Shown here in pieces: positions 8,166 through 16,532 of a DNA stretch of 64,000 nucleotides. Source of the stretch: Thermogemmatispora sp042408965 (GTDB lineage: Bacteria; Chloroflexota; Ktedonobacteria; Ktedonobacterales; Ktedonobacteraceae); contig JBHOQN010000089.1 in NCBI GenBank assembly GCA_042408965.1, positions 72,019-136,018 on the forward strand, given 5' to 3'. The position numbers and the translations under genes are program-made. How positions within the stretch are numbered: the stretch's first letter is position 1; the number at the start of each line of letters is the position of its first letter. The notes beneath the pieces were generated by a model. It searched no databases, was not told where the DNA came from, and worked only from the letters and a program-made list of their open reading frames with translations.

Positions 8166-8516
8166 TCATCGTTCTCCTTGCAAGACAGAGAGCATGCCCT
8201 GACCTCTAGCCCGGCAGTAAGCGTTCCTTGCTCCCCCTGTCGCGATCAGTCGCCGCCCTTCTGCCATCCGCCGGCTATCTGGTCTCTTACCGGGTTCAGT
8301 GTACCATACTTTTCTCCGAAAAGATAGAGTATTATTGCAATTTCCTGTTCTAATCTTTAGGGATAGGCGAAACAGCGTCAGACCCGACCAGCAGGAGGCC
8401 TGATGCCAGCCTGCTCTGGCCCGGCAGGCCTGGATGGGTTTCATTGACAGGCCTCGCGGGCGATGATAGAGTAGCAGCAGGGTTCCACGCAGTTGTAGCA
8501 AAGGGGAGCACATCCT
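8166..8516. other. Divergent intergenic region phoU / PIG-L
   Basis: About 350 bp with no credible gene. It holds the phoU extended -10 (minus strand, 8298-8306) and the plus-strand promoter of the PIG-L gene (8444-8472). A GCAGGCCTG-rich stretch near 8421-8432 is GC-rich but has no clear stem. A possible minus-strand ORF over most of it lacks any family likeness. Confidence 0.6.
8444..8472 (+). promoter_or_regulatory. Promoter of the PIG-L deacetylase gene
   Basis: TTGACA (8444-8449), 17-bp spacer, TAGAGT (8467-8472). Perfect -35. The ATG follows at 8517 behind GGGGAG. Confidence 0.65.
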
Positions 8517-9368
8517 ATGTCAACGAAGCGATTACTGGGCGTTTTCGCCCATCCCGATGATGAAGGGGGCATGGGCGGCGCCTGTATTCTGTATGGGCAG
8601 GCCGGTGTTGAGACGGGCCTGGTCTGTGCGACACGCGGTGAGGTGGGCGAGATCGCCGATCCGCTGCTGGCGACGCCGGAGAACCTCGGCCAGGTGCGCG
8701 AGCAGGAGTTGCGCGCGGCCGCTGCGGTGCTGGGGGTCCAGCACCTCTGGTTTCTGGACTATCGCGATTCTGGCATGGCAGGCACACCGGATAACGACGA
8801 TCCACGGGCCTTTATGCGTGCCGCTCCCGCGGAGGTCATCGGCAAGCTGGTGGCGATCATTCGCGCCTTTCGCCCTCAGGTCATGGTGACCTTCGACGAG
8901 ACCGGCGGCTACGGACATCCCGACCACATCGCGATCTATCGCTACACGACTGGCGCTTTCTACGCCGCCGCCGATGAGGCCCAGTACCCGGAGCTCGGGC
9001 CGGCCCATGCGGTCTCCAAGCTCTACTACACTGGCTTTCCCCGTAGTGGCATTCGTGCTCTGGCGGAGTGGCTCAAGGAGCAGGATCTCTCGGTGGAGGA
9101 TACGGCTCTGCGTTCCAGCAACCTCGACGAGCTGGGTATCCCTGATGAGCAGATCAGTGTCCGCCTGGACGTCACGGATGTGCTGGATATCAAGGACCGC
9201 TCCTGGGCCTGCCACCGCACGCAGATGGGGACGGTGAGCTTCATGACGCGCATACCGCAGGAGATCCAGCGCCGCTGGCGGGGCTATGAATATTATCAGC
9301 TGGCCGCCTCGCGTGTCGGTCCCGATCTTCCCGGCGATAATGATCTCTTCGCGCATATCCAGTCGTAG
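8517..9368 (+). CDS. PIG-L (LmbE) family zinc deacetylase
   Basis: 283 residues. PIG-L family N-deacetylases remove acetyl groups from GlcNAc-type substrates (for example in bacillithiol or mycothiol synthesis, or antibiotic glycosides). The zinc site AHPDDE is at 11-16 and the second motif YGHPDH is near 134-139. Downstream the D-x-K-x-xAxxCHRTQ element (IKDRSWACHRTQMG, about 222-235) is also typical of the MshB/Mca branch. Cytoplasmic. It is monocistronic with a good promoter. A low-molecular-weight thiol pathway role (BshB/MshB/Mca-like) is plausible, but no thiol-synthesis gene adjoins it. Confidence 0.88.
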   Translation: MSTKRLLGVFAHPDDEGGMGGACILYGQAGVETGLVCATRGEVGEIADPLLATPENLGQVREQELRAAAAVLGVQHLWFLDYRDSGMAGTPDNDDPRAFMRAAPAEVIGKLVAIIRAFRPQVMVTFDETGGYGHPDHIAIYRYTTGAFYAAADEAQYPELGPAHAVSKLYYTGFPRSGIRALAEWLKEQDLSVEDTALRSSNLDELGIPDEQISVRLDVTDVLDIKDRSWACHRTQMGTVSFMTRIPQEIQRRWRGYEYYQLAASRVGPDLPGDNDLFAHIQS

Positions 9369-9378
9369 CGGGGCGCTG

Positions 9379-9404
9379 CCCAGCGATCGCCAGTCCTCGC
9401 TGGG
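9379..9404. terminator. Hairpin between convergent genes
   Basis: Perfect 8-bp stem CCCAGCGA / TCGCTGGG (9379-9386, 9397-9404) with a 10-nt loop, 10 bp after the deacetylase stop. No T-tract. Confidence 0.45.
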
Positions 9405-9441
9405 TCGGGCCGGGCCTGCTCTGGCGCGGTCGGGCCTGTCC

Positions 9442-10764
9442 TCAGCGAGACCGGCGGACCCGTGCCAGCGTTTTCAGGTAGGCGGTCAGCAGGGCCAATA
9501 GTACCAGCAGCACCTGCACTACGATTAATGTTGTCATATCTTGTAGGAGGCTGCCCAGCAGAGTTGAGAAGCCGAAGAGTACGGCCGCAACCCAGTACGT
9601 GAACAAGCCCTTGAGGTGCAGCACGCGCAGCAGGGGAAGAAGGAGCAGGCTCAAGGCAGCGGCACACGGGGCGTAGAGACCGCTGCCAGTCCACCAGAGC
9701 AGCAGTCCGACGAGCAAGGCGAAGAGTCCATCGCCCAGCAGAGACCAGCGTCCGACGCGCGGCGGCGCGGGTGCCCGCAGAGGCCGCGGCCGGGCTGGCG
9801 CTGCTGGCGGCCGAGCACTCGGGCGGGAGCCGGCGGCTGAGAGCTGCCCACTGGCGGCAGCGGGGGTCGGTGGTCCGAGTCTCCGTGGCACCAGCATCAC
9901 AGGCTGGCGCGCGCTGTCGGCTGTCAACGCTTGCTCGAAGGCCAGAGCGAAGCTCCAGACATCGCTGTAACGCTCCTCAGGCTCGCTGGCCAGCGCCTTC
10001 TGGAGTACACGCTCAAGGTTCACCGACAGGTGTGGCGCTCGCGTGCGCAGAGGCGGTGGCGTGGCTTGGCGGTGCTGATAGAGCAGCTCTATCCAGGTGC
10101 CGCTGAAGGGCGGTGCACCGCAGAGCCACTCGTAGAGGACGACGGCCAGAGCGTACTGATCACTGGCCGCGCAGGGCCGCCCCCGGAGCTGCTCAGGTGC
10201 CATGTAGGGCACTGTGCCTCCCAGCATTGCCAGGCCTTCTCCCTGCAGCGGGTGCTCACTTCTGGCGATCCCGAAATCGCTCAGCAACAGATGCTCAGGC
10301 GCTGCCAGCAGCAGATTGTCGGGTTTGACGTCCTGATGGATCAAGCCCTGCTGGTGCATGTCGTGCAGGGCGTAGGCCACCTGCTTGAGATAGAGCCGTG
10401 CGACACGCGGCGCCAGGGATTCGCCAGGCGGACACCTCCTGCGCATGTTCCCGTAGGGTGCGTAGTCCATCACCAGAAAGGGCCGCGCCCCCTCAAAGCC
10501 AAACTCGTAGACGCGCACGATGTGGGGATTGGGGCGCAGCCTGGCCAGCAGGCGTGCCTCCTGGCGTAACCGCTCTATACTCTCCTGCGACGAGAGCGGC
10601 GGCAGCACTTTGACGGCCACCAGTCTCTCCAGATAGATGTGCTTTGCCAGATAGACCCTGGCGGCTCCGCCTTTCCCCAGAAGACGAATCAGATGATAGT
10701 TCCCCAGCAGTGAGCCGGGATACTGGTCTGGTTCCAGATGCAGCTCTTCCTCTAGTACTCTCAT
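9442..10764 (-). CDS. Membrane Ser/Thr protein kinase (Hanks type)
   Basis: About 440 residues from the ATG at 10764; in-frame starts upstream (to 10866) would add a poorly conserved tail. Kinase domain about 15-280: glycine loop LGKGGAARVY, VAVK lysine, catalytic loop HQDVKPDNLLL, DFGIARS, APEQ and the EWLCGAPPF region. The HRD arginine is replaced by Gln, so activation-loop control may differ from RD kinases, but the catalytic Asp, Lys and Asn are present. A Pro/Ala/Arg-rich linker (about 285-335) leads to four or so C-terminal membrane helices (about 335-430). It has no extracellular PASTA domain. Signal and targets are unknown. Confidence 0.88.
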   Translation of the reverse strand: MRVLEEELHLEPDQYPGSLLGNYHLIRLLGKGGAARVYLAKHIYLERLVAVKVLPPLSSQESIERLRQEARLLARLRPNPHIVRVYEFGFEGARPFLVMDYAPYGNMRRRCPPGESLAPRVARLYLKQVAYALHDMHQQGLIHQDVKPDNLLLAAPEHLLLSDFGIARSEHPLQGEGLAMLGGTVPYMAPEQLRGRPCAASDQYALAVVLYEWLCGAPPFSGTWIELLYQHRQATPPPLRTRAPHLSVNLERVLQKALASEPEERYSDVWSFALAFEQALTADSARQPVMLVPRRLGPPTPAAASGQLSAAGSRPSARPPAAPARPRPLRAPAPPRVGRWSLLGDGLFALLVGLLLWWTGSGLYAPCAAALSLLLLPLLRVLHLKGLFTYWVAAVLFGFSTLLGSLLQDMTTLIVVQVLLVLLALLTAYLKTLARVRRSR

Positions 10765-10890
10765 AGGTCGTTGCTCAATGGGTAATAGTGATGTCCCTGG
10801 TGACCGGACGTTCGATCTTATGAGAACCTGGAGCATACTGCGCTGTGCGCTGAGTCCCTGTCTCACCTGGAGTGCTCTGCTGCTCCAGTC

Positions 10891-10920
10891 GAAGTCGATT
10901 TCGCATCTAGGATCGACTTC
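10891..10920. repeat. 9-bp inverted repeat upstream of the kinase gene
   Basis: GAAGTCGAT (10891-10899) and ATCGACTTC (10912-10920), 12-nt spacer. Perfect arms, about 25 bp beyond the longest kinase start. Could be a regulator site or a hairpin. Confidence 0.55.
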
Positions 10921-11013
10921 TTAGCGTCAGAGGATGGCAGAGCCGCTCTCATTGCTTTCTTATTAGAAAAGACGTCAATCTCCCCCAATTTACGAAGGAC
11001 AACGGGTCGTCAA

Positions 11014-11041
11014 GGGGGGCAATCTGGGGGCCACGGGGGGG
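11014..11041 (+). other. Putative G-quadruplex motif
   Basis: G runs of 6 (11014-11019), 5 (11026-11030) and 7 (11035-11041) with 6- and 4-nt loops. The last run can be split as GGG-G-GGG to give four tracts. It sits just upstream of the GT4 promoter. Confidence 0.45.
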
Positions 11042-11067
11042 CCGGCCGATTCCTCTTGTGACCGGGA

Positions 11068-11076
11068 TGTTATACT
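11068..11076 (+). promoter_or_regulatory. Extended -10 promoter of the GT4-GH57 operon
   Basis: TGT-TATACT, hexamer 11071-11076, no recognisable -35. Transcription from here would leave a leader of about 300 nt that folds AAAGACG/CGTCTTT at 11139-11157. Confidence 0.55.
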
Positions 11077-11379
11077 AGACGTGAGCAGATGCGATGCTTC
11101 CAGCACTGCCTGTTTCTGCAGCAGACGCAATCGTGAGCAAAGACGCCAGCCGTCTTTCAGCGGACCAGAAACCGGGGTACGCTTTTTACACAGGTGCAGA
11201 TCCGTTTTCCTTGCTACTCAACGAAGGAGTATCTACCGCTTTGCCTGTCCCGCCTCCTGCGCCCGGCCAGGGGATAGGCGCATGCTGCGTCCGCGGGCGA
11301 CGCATACAGCAGCCCGCAGCGCCTTTAGAGAACTGAAGGATAACCAGAAGACTACAAGTAAGTAAGGACAGAGCCAGCC

Positions 11380-12693
11380 ATGATTGAACAAGAGGGAGCC
11401 ATATCGCCAGAGAACACCCTGTTTGTTTTACTTTCCTTCGAGGGACCAGATGTCTACTCGACCGCCGGCGGCCTGGGAACGCGCGTCAGCGAGCTGAGTG
11501 AGGCCCTGGCCTCCCAGGGCTATACCACCCATCTGATCTTCATCGGAGACCCCTATAAGCCCTCCATCGAGGAGCGCGTCGACGGCCGCCTGATTCTAAA
11601 ACGCTGGTCTCAGTGGGTCAGCAGATACTATCCAAACGGCGTCTACGACGGCGAGGAACAGAAGCTCTACGATTATAACGAGAGCGTGCCACAGCATATC
11701 TATGAGGAGATCGCCCGTCCAGCGGTAGAGGAGGGGAAGCTGGTGGTGATCATGGGCGAGGACTGGCACACCGCCGAGGTGATGTGCCGCATCTCTGATC
11801 TGTTGCATTGGTTCGGCATCCGCCAGCGCGTCCTGATGCTCTGGAACCTCAACAGCCTGATGTCCCTGCACCGGATCAACTGGGGGCGCCTGAACTATGT
11901 GACTACGCTGTGTACGGTCAGCAAGTACATGAAGCACAAGATGTGGGAGCTAGGCGTCAATCCCCTGGTGATCCCTAACGGCATTCCCTCGCGCCACCTG
12001 GCGCCCGTCGACCCGGCCATCGCGACACGCCTGCGGGAGATCGCCCGCCAGGGCGACCCGCGCCGCCTCTTTCTCTTCAAGATCGGACGCTTCGATCCCG
12101 ACAAACGCTGGATGATGGCCATCGAGGCCGTGGCTCGCCTGAAATACAGCGGGCACCCGGTGACGCTCTTTGTGCGCGGGGGCATCGAGCCGCACGGAGC
12201 TGAGGTGCTGGGTCATGCCTATAACATCGGCCTCTCGATCCGCGATGTGGTGGCGCAACGTCCCACACTGGACCAGTGTATCGAGGCCGTCGCCAATGCC
12301 GGCCCGGCCGATATCTACAACCTGCGTTTCTTCCTCCCAGAGGAGTTCGTGCGCAGTATCTACCACGCCGCCGACGCAACTCTGGCCAATAGCGGCCACG
12401 AGCCGTTCGGCCTGGTTGCTCTGGAGGTGATGGCTGCTCGGGGCATCGCGGTCACTGGCTGCACCGGTGAGGACTACGCGATCTCGTTCGAGAACGCCAT
12501 CGTCACTGAAACTGACGATCCCGATGAGATCGTGGGCTACCTGCTTCACCTGGGCCGCCACCCGGCAGAACAGGAGCGCATTCGCTGCGCTGGCTTTAGA
12601 ACCGCGGAGCAGTTCCTCTGGGACCAGGTGATTGAAAATCTCGTGAGTAAGCTGGAGTTTCTGGCGCGTAAACAGGATATCGTGCTCAACTAG
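11380..12693 (+). CDS. Glycosyltransferase, glycogen/starch synthase-like (GT4/GT5)
   Basis: 437-residue GT-B transferase. The N-terminus reads DVYSTAGGLGTRVSELSEAL, matching the acceptor/donor glycine loop that glycogen synthases carry as KxGGLADV. EDWHTAEV follows near residue 124, a typical acceptor-domain element. The C-terminal half has KIGRFDPDKRW and the donor-site HEPFGLVALEVMAARG, with Glu residues of the E-x7-E type. The GH57 gene starts 12 bp downstream, so the two act together. Such pairs are seen around alpha-glucan or compatible-solute metabolism. I infer synthesis or remodelling of an alpha-glucan; the product is not proven. Confidence 0.85.
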   Translation: MIEQEGAISPENTLFVLLSFEGPDVYSTAGGLGTRVSELSEALASQGYTTHLIFIGDPYKPSIEERVDGRLILKRWSQWVSRYYPNGVYDGEEQKLYDYNESVPQHIYEEIARPAVEEGKLVVIMGEDWHTAEVMCRISDLLHWFGIRQRVLMLWNLNSLMSLHRINWGRLNYVTTLCTVSKYMKHKMWELGVNPLVIPNGIPSRHLAPVDPAIATRLREIARQGDPRRLFLFKIGRFDPDKRWMMAIEAVARLKYSGHPVTLFVRGGIEPHGAEVLGHAYNIGLSIRDVVAQRPTLDQCIEAVANAGPADIYNLRFFLPEEFVRSIYHAADATLANSGHEPFGLVALEVMAARGIAVTGCTGEDYAISFENAIVTETDDPDEIVGYLLHLGRHPAEQERIRCAGFRTAEQFLWDQVIENLVSKLEFLARKQDIVLN

Positions 12694-12705
12694 GGGATTC
12701 GGGTT

Positions 12706-14142
12706 ATGGTTGCTGATCTCGCGATCTATACCGTGGTCCATCAGCCGCGCCGTCTGAAGTTGCCTGCGCAGCCGATTCCACGGGGTGCTTCTACTGAAGA
12801 TATCGCGCGCTGTCTCTTTGACGAGCGCATGAATGAGCGTTACTTTCGGAAGGTCGCCACGTATTGCTATTACCCTGCCACACGAATGTTCCTGGATCTG
12901 GTGCGTCAGGGGCTGCATCTCTCCATTGGTTTCTCTATCTCTTTTCTGCGCCAGGCCCAGGCCTGGGACCCGGCGCTGCTCGACCTTTTTCGCGAACTGG
13001 TGGCGGAGGAGAACGTCGAGATTATCGGCGTGGAGCCATACCATAGCTTCCTCTTCCTGCTGGATCTGCCCGCCTTCATCGGGCGTATGCGCTGGATGGC
13101 TGACGAAATCGAACGCATCTTTGGCAAGCGTCCCCAGGTGACGGACACGACCGAGATGTGTATGTCGATGACCATCTACCACGCCCTGGATGAAGCCGGC
13201 TTCCGCGGTGCGCTCATGGACGGTCGTCCCTGGGTCCTCGGCTGGCGTGAGAGTACGCACCTCTACCACTACGGTGAGGGACGCTCCTACGCGCTGCCCC
13301 CGGAGAGCTACCGATCTGCCCCTGCGCGCAACCGGCGCTCGTCCAGTGCTCACCGCAGCCGCGCGGCCGCCGCGGCGGTGAGCGAGTGCGGCCCCTATCT
13401 GCTCACACGCCACCTGGACCTGAGCGATGATGTGGGCTACCGCTTCTCGAACCGCTCGTGGCCGGGCTACCCGCTCTACGCCGACACCTATGCGGAGTGG
13501 ATCGCTCACACCTGGGGCGACCTGCTGCTCCTGGGCTGGGACTTTGAGACCTTTGGTGAGCACCACCGCCGCGATAGCGGGATCTTCGAGTTCATGCGCT
13601 CGCTCCCGGCTGAACTGGCACGGCGCGGTGTGCGTACCACTACGCCGAGTGCGCTGATCGAACGCTTCGCCTCGCGCTCATATCACCTGCCCCTGCCAGT
13701 CTATCCGACAACCTGGGCCGGCAGCGGAGGTATGGAGTTCTTCCTGGGCAATAGCGCTCAGCAGACGATCTTCCAGCTGATGGGCCAGGTCTACGCGCTG
13801 GCTCGCCTGACGGAACACCCCGATCTGCTCGACCTGGCGCTCTGGCTGGCGCAGTCGGATAACCTGCACCTCATTCAGTGGTTCGGTCGCAGCGGACCCG
13901 AGGCCGAGGTCTCGGCCTATTTCACGCCCCGTGAGTGGTGGGAGCTGGGTCCCAATGGCGTCATCCACGAGCAACAGCAGGTCTACCTGAACGCGCTCTA
14001 CGCCATGGAGCCGTACCTGCCGGCCAGCATCGTACGCCAGGAGCGACTGCGACCGCCGGCGCGCTCGGCTCGCGGTAGCCGCTCGCGTCCGAGCGCAGAG
14101 ACGACAACCCTGGAGGCTGGCTACGCGCTGCAAGGGGTCTGA
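12706..14142 (+). CDS. Glycoside hydrolase family 57 protein
   Basis: 478 residues. GH57 includes alpha-amylases, 4-alpha-glucanotransferases and branching enzymes with a retaining (beta/alpha)7 barrel. Motif 1 VHQP is at 11-14, TDTTEMCMS lies near 145-153 in the region where the nucleophile Glu sits, and motif 4 GWDFETFGEHH is near 276-286. The C-terminal helical region carries W-x2-SDNLHLIQWFG, typical of this family. An Arg/Ser/Ala-rich insertion at about 201-224 and a similar tail at 450-470 are low complexity and probably loops. It is the second gene of a two-gene operon with the GT. Confidence 0.87.
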   Translation: MVADLAIYTVVHQPRRLKLPAQPIPRGASTEDIARCLFDERMNERYFRKVATYCYYPATRMFLDLVRQGLHLSIGFSISFLRQAQAWDPALLDLFRELVAEENVEIIGVEPYHSFLFLLDLPAFIGRMRWMADEIERIFGKRPQVTDTTEMCMSMTIYHALDEAGFRGALMDGRPWVLGWRESTHLYHYGEGRSYALPPESYRSAPARNRRSSSAHRSRAAAAAVSECGPYLLTRHLDLSDDVGYRFSNRSWPGYPLYADTYAEWIAHTWGDLLLLGWDFETFGEHHRRDSGIFEFMRSLPAELARRGVRTTTPSALIERFASRSYHLPLPVYPTTWAGSGGMEFFLGNSAQQTIFQLMGQVYALARLTEHPDLLDLALWLAQSDNLHLIQWFGRSGPEAEVSAYFTPREWWELGPNGVIHEQQQVYLNALYAMEPYLPASIVRQERLRPPARSARGSRSRPSAETTTLEAGYALQGV

Positions 14143-14222
14143 TCTCGTTCCTCTACGAGACAGCTTGCAACGCAAGGTAACCCAACGTCATACTCCCGGC
14201 AATGCACAGACTCAGCACAGAC

Positions 14223-15497
14223 TCAGGCCTGCGGATCAAGGATGATCCGCAGGTCGCGGATCTCGTAGCCCGCGATCACTTCGTTCCACCTGAGCCGTGG
14301 GGCCTGCTCAAGACGGAGCCCGGGCAGGGCCAGCAGGCGCCGCAGAAAGATGGCGCTCTCCTGCAGAGCGATGGGCGCCCCTGGGCAGCGATGGGCCCCA
14401 TCGCCGAAGCCCATTAATGAGGGCGCTACGCGCTCTTCCTTGAGTACACGCCCCGGCGAGAGCAGCTGCGGCTGCTCTCCGACGATGCGCTCATCGGCGT
14501 TGATGCCATACACGTGCAGATCGAGCAAGGCGCCACGCGGTATGAGCACTTCTCCAGTGGACGTCATGATGGGTAGATCGGCGGTTGTTCGGCGATAGAG
14601 ATGACCAACAACCGGTTCGAGGCGTAGAATCTCCTCGAGCATCTCCTCCTGTTCTGTCTCGGAGGCGCTCAGAAAGCGCTCGCGCAGCAGGGGCTGCTCC
14701 AGCAGATGCCAGGCGGCGACGGTCATGAACTCACGTGTGGTGATCATTCCGGCTGAGGCGTAGGTGATGCACTCGGTCAGGATCTCACGCTCGCTGTAGC
14801 CACGCGCGAGCAGATGTGAAATGACGTCGCTGCGTGGCTCCCGCCGCCGAGCATGAATGGCTGGCAGGACGTCGAGTCGGTAAAAGCGCCAGACGGCCCA
14901 CTGCGTGGCGAGAACATTGAAGAGCGCCCGCGGATGAGCGCTGATGGCCATCAGCGGATGGGCAAAGAAGGTCTCGAGACGCCGCTCCATCCCTGGCAGC
15001 CGACTGTCGGTCAACCCGACTACTTGCGCTGCGACGCTCACGGCCATCTCGAGCGCTAGATGGCTTAGATCGGCCCGACCACGCTGCTCAAGTCTGGCTA
15101 TCAGCTGGGCGCTCTGCTCCTCCATGAGCTGGCGATAGTGCTCGCTGACGACTTTGGGAGCGAAGAAACGTGCGGTCTGTTTGCGCTGCTGCTGATGCTC
15201 TTTGCCCTCCTGGTATAGAATCGGCGCGTTCATCACACGCGGCAGACTCGCAATGATCTCGGCCTTAAAACCTGCTTGCCGCGTGGCTCCGCTGCGCAGA
15301 ATGGCTCTGGCCTCCTTGAACCCTCGTATATGCCAGACGCCAGCTGCATCATGAGTAATCACTGGCTCGGACGGCTCCTCGTGCTGTGCGGTCTTCTGCC
15401 GGGCAGGCGCCTCTCCCTGCAGCGGAGAGCCAGCGCTCACCGGCTCAGCCCTCCGGGCAAGGCCTGCCTCTAGCTCTGCCTGTGTTCCACCGGTCAT
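14223..15497 (-). CDS. Cytochrome P450
   Basis: 424 residues from the ATG at 15497, which has GAAGGGAAG about 10 nt upstream; an in-frame start at 15566 lies inside the promoter region. Haem-iron monooxygenase: the Cys loop FGDGAHRCPG is near residue 372, E-x2-R (EEILRLEP) near 289, and the I-helix reads YASAGMITTREF, where the usual acid-alcohol (D/E-T) pair is changed to I-T-T. No signal or membrane anchor, so a soluble bacterial P450 needing separate ferredoxin partners, none nearby. The N-terminal 50 residues are low complexity. A TetR regulator is divergent and their control region has inverted repeats. Confidence 0.93.
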   Translation of the reverse strand: MTGGTQAELEAGLARRAEPVSAGSPLQGEAPARQKTAQHEEPSEPVITHDAAGVWHIRGFKEARAILRSGATRQAGFKAEIIASLPRVMNAPILYQEGKEHQQQRKQTARFFAPKVVSEHYRQLMEEQSAQLIARLEQRGRADLSHLALEMAVSVAAQVVGLTDSRLPGMERRLETFFAHPLMAISAHPRALFNVLATQWAVWRFYRLDVLPAIHARRREPRSDVISHLLARGYSEREILTECITYASAGMITTREFMTVAAWHLLEQPLLRERFLSASETEQEEMLEEILRLEPVVGHLYRRTTADLPIMTSTGEVLIPRGALLDLHVYGINADERIVGEQPQLLSPGRVLKEERVAPSLMGFGDGAHRCPGAPIALQESAIFLRRLLALPGLRLEQAPRLRWNEVIAGYEIRDLRIILDPQA

Positions 15498-15573
15498 GAA
15501 TCGACTTCCCTTCGTGAACGGGACCTGCCTCGTGGCGGTCCCGGTTTTGCTCAACCTACGAAACACTCTATAT

Positions 15574-15602
15574 ATTATGATATATTATGGATCATAAGTC
15601 AA
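15574..15602 (-). promoter_or_regulatory. P450 promoter with embedded inverted repeat
   Basis: Minus strand TTGACT (15597-15602), 17-bp spacer, CATAAT (15574-15579). An inverted repeat TTATGAT-N9-ATCATAA (15575-15597) fills the core promoter. Classic geometry for repression, probably by the divergent TetR protein. Confidence 0.65.
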
Positions 15603-15655
15603 GCGGTCCCGAGATCGGCTGGGGGGACCGGCGAGCACGCAGAGGGCCTCTGAAC

Positions 15656-15670
15656 GTGCTATAATAGCAC
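15656..15670 (+). promoter_or_regulatory. TetR gene promoter with operator-like palindrome
   Basis: Extended -10 TGC-TATAAT (hexamer 15660-15665) lies inside the inverted repeat GTGCTAT-A-ATAGCAC (15656-15670). Suggests autoregulation. Confidence 0.6.
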
Positions 15671-15717
15671 GGTGCAGGCCAGAGGCTAGAGCCGATGAGC
15701 GGTCTGCGAGAGGTGCG

Positions 15718-16290
15718 ATGTCCCAGATGCATATACAGGACCGGCGCGTGAGACGCACGCAGAGCTTGCTGGCACGGGCGTTGCTGGCGTTGATCGCGGA
15801 GAAGGGCTACGATGCGATCACCATTCGGGATATTACTGAGCGCGCGGATATCGGGTACGCGACGTTCTTCCGCCACTATCGCGATAAGGACGAGTTGTTG
15901 CGCGATGTTGCAGATGTCGTCATCAACGAGCTGCTGGAACTGCTGGAGGCGCAGCAGCCAGGCACTGATGCTGCGCTGGTCGGCACGCTGCTCTTTCGCT
16001 ACATTCAGGAGCATAGCGAGGTGGTGCGTGTGCTCCTTGGCACGCGCGGACCGGTCTCACTGGTGCAGCATGTCATCCAGCGCGGCAGCGAGAGCGTGCT
16101 GCGCCAGAACAGGCCGCGGCCGGGCAGCCCCGTGCCGGCTGAGGTTGCCGCGCACCATATCGTCGCCGCCTCGATCGCTCTCATCCAGTGGTGGCTGGAG
16201 CATGCGATGCCCTATCCTCCTGAACACATGGGCCTGATCTATCGCGAGTTGATCGTGCAGCCAGCGAGCGCAGTGGCCTTTCTGCCCTAG
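15718..16290 (+). CDS. TetR/AcrR family transcriptional regulator
   Basis: 190 residues. The N-terminal helix-turn-helix (about 8-55) fits TetR: RRTQSLLARALLALIAEKGYD, then ITIRDITERADIGYATFFRHYRDKDELL. The C-terminal ligand/dimer domain is helical and variable (QYIQEHSEVVRVLLG, WWLEHAMPYP). It is divergent from the P450 gene, 220 bp between the starts, so it most likely represses that gene and itself, using a small ligand as inducer. GAGAGGTG precedes the ATG. Confidence 0.92.
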   Translation: MSQMHIQDRRVRRTQSLLARALLALIAEKGYDAITIRDITERADIGYATFFRHYRDKDELLRDVADVVINELLELLEAQQPGTDAALVGTLLFRYIQEHSEVVRVLLGTRGPVSLVQHVIQRGSESVLRQNRPRPGSPVPAEVAAHHIVAASIALIQWWLEHAMPYPPEHMGLIYRELIVQPASAVAFLP

Positions 16291-16366
16291 GCAGCCTCCC
16301 TCCTCCCGCCGGCCTTCGCCGGAGGCTCCACGAGTTTGACCCCCTCTTTCCGTTTTGCGCAGGCTC

Positions 16367-16375
16367 TGCTAGAAT
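16367..16375 (+). promoter_or_regulatory. Extended -10 promoter of the HEAT-like gene
   Basis: TGC-TAGAAT, hexamer 16370-16375. TTGACC at 16336-16341 is too far (28 bp) to serve as its -35. Confidence 0.5.
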
Positions 16376-16532
16376 ACACAGAAGGATCTGGAAAATATGT
16401 TCTAGCACCCCCTCTGGCCCTTCTGGCTCTGCTCGTGCCGATAGCGAGAGGCATCCAGGGCCGCTCTGGGCCGCTCTGGAGTGGCAACCAGAGAGCGAGA
16501 GGACTGCTCATCGATAGACAAGGAGCCTGTGC

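Larger units (their letters stand above)
10867..11379. other. Intergenic region between kinase and GT4 genes
   Basis: About 510 bp without a convincing gene. It contains a 9-bp inverted repeat (10891-10920), a G-rich tract that fits a G-quadruplex pattern (11014-11041), an extended -10 (11068-11076), and a long leader of about 300 nt with a hairpin (11139-11157). An 80-codon plus-strand ORF (11094-11336) has no family resemblance and no Shine-Dalgarno. Confidence 0.6.

Noticed and set aside
8166..8513. 115-codon minus-strand frame in the phoU/PIG-L gap
   Set aside because: It covers both promoters, lacks a ribosome site, and shows no domain.
11094..11336. 80-codon frame in the GT4 leader
   Set aside because: No Shine-Dalgarno and no recognisable sequence; kept only as part of the leader description.
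11950..13566. 538-codon open frame on the minus strand
   Set aside because: It lies opposite the GT4 and GH57 genes and its protein has no motif. Long antisense frames are common in GC-rich DNA.
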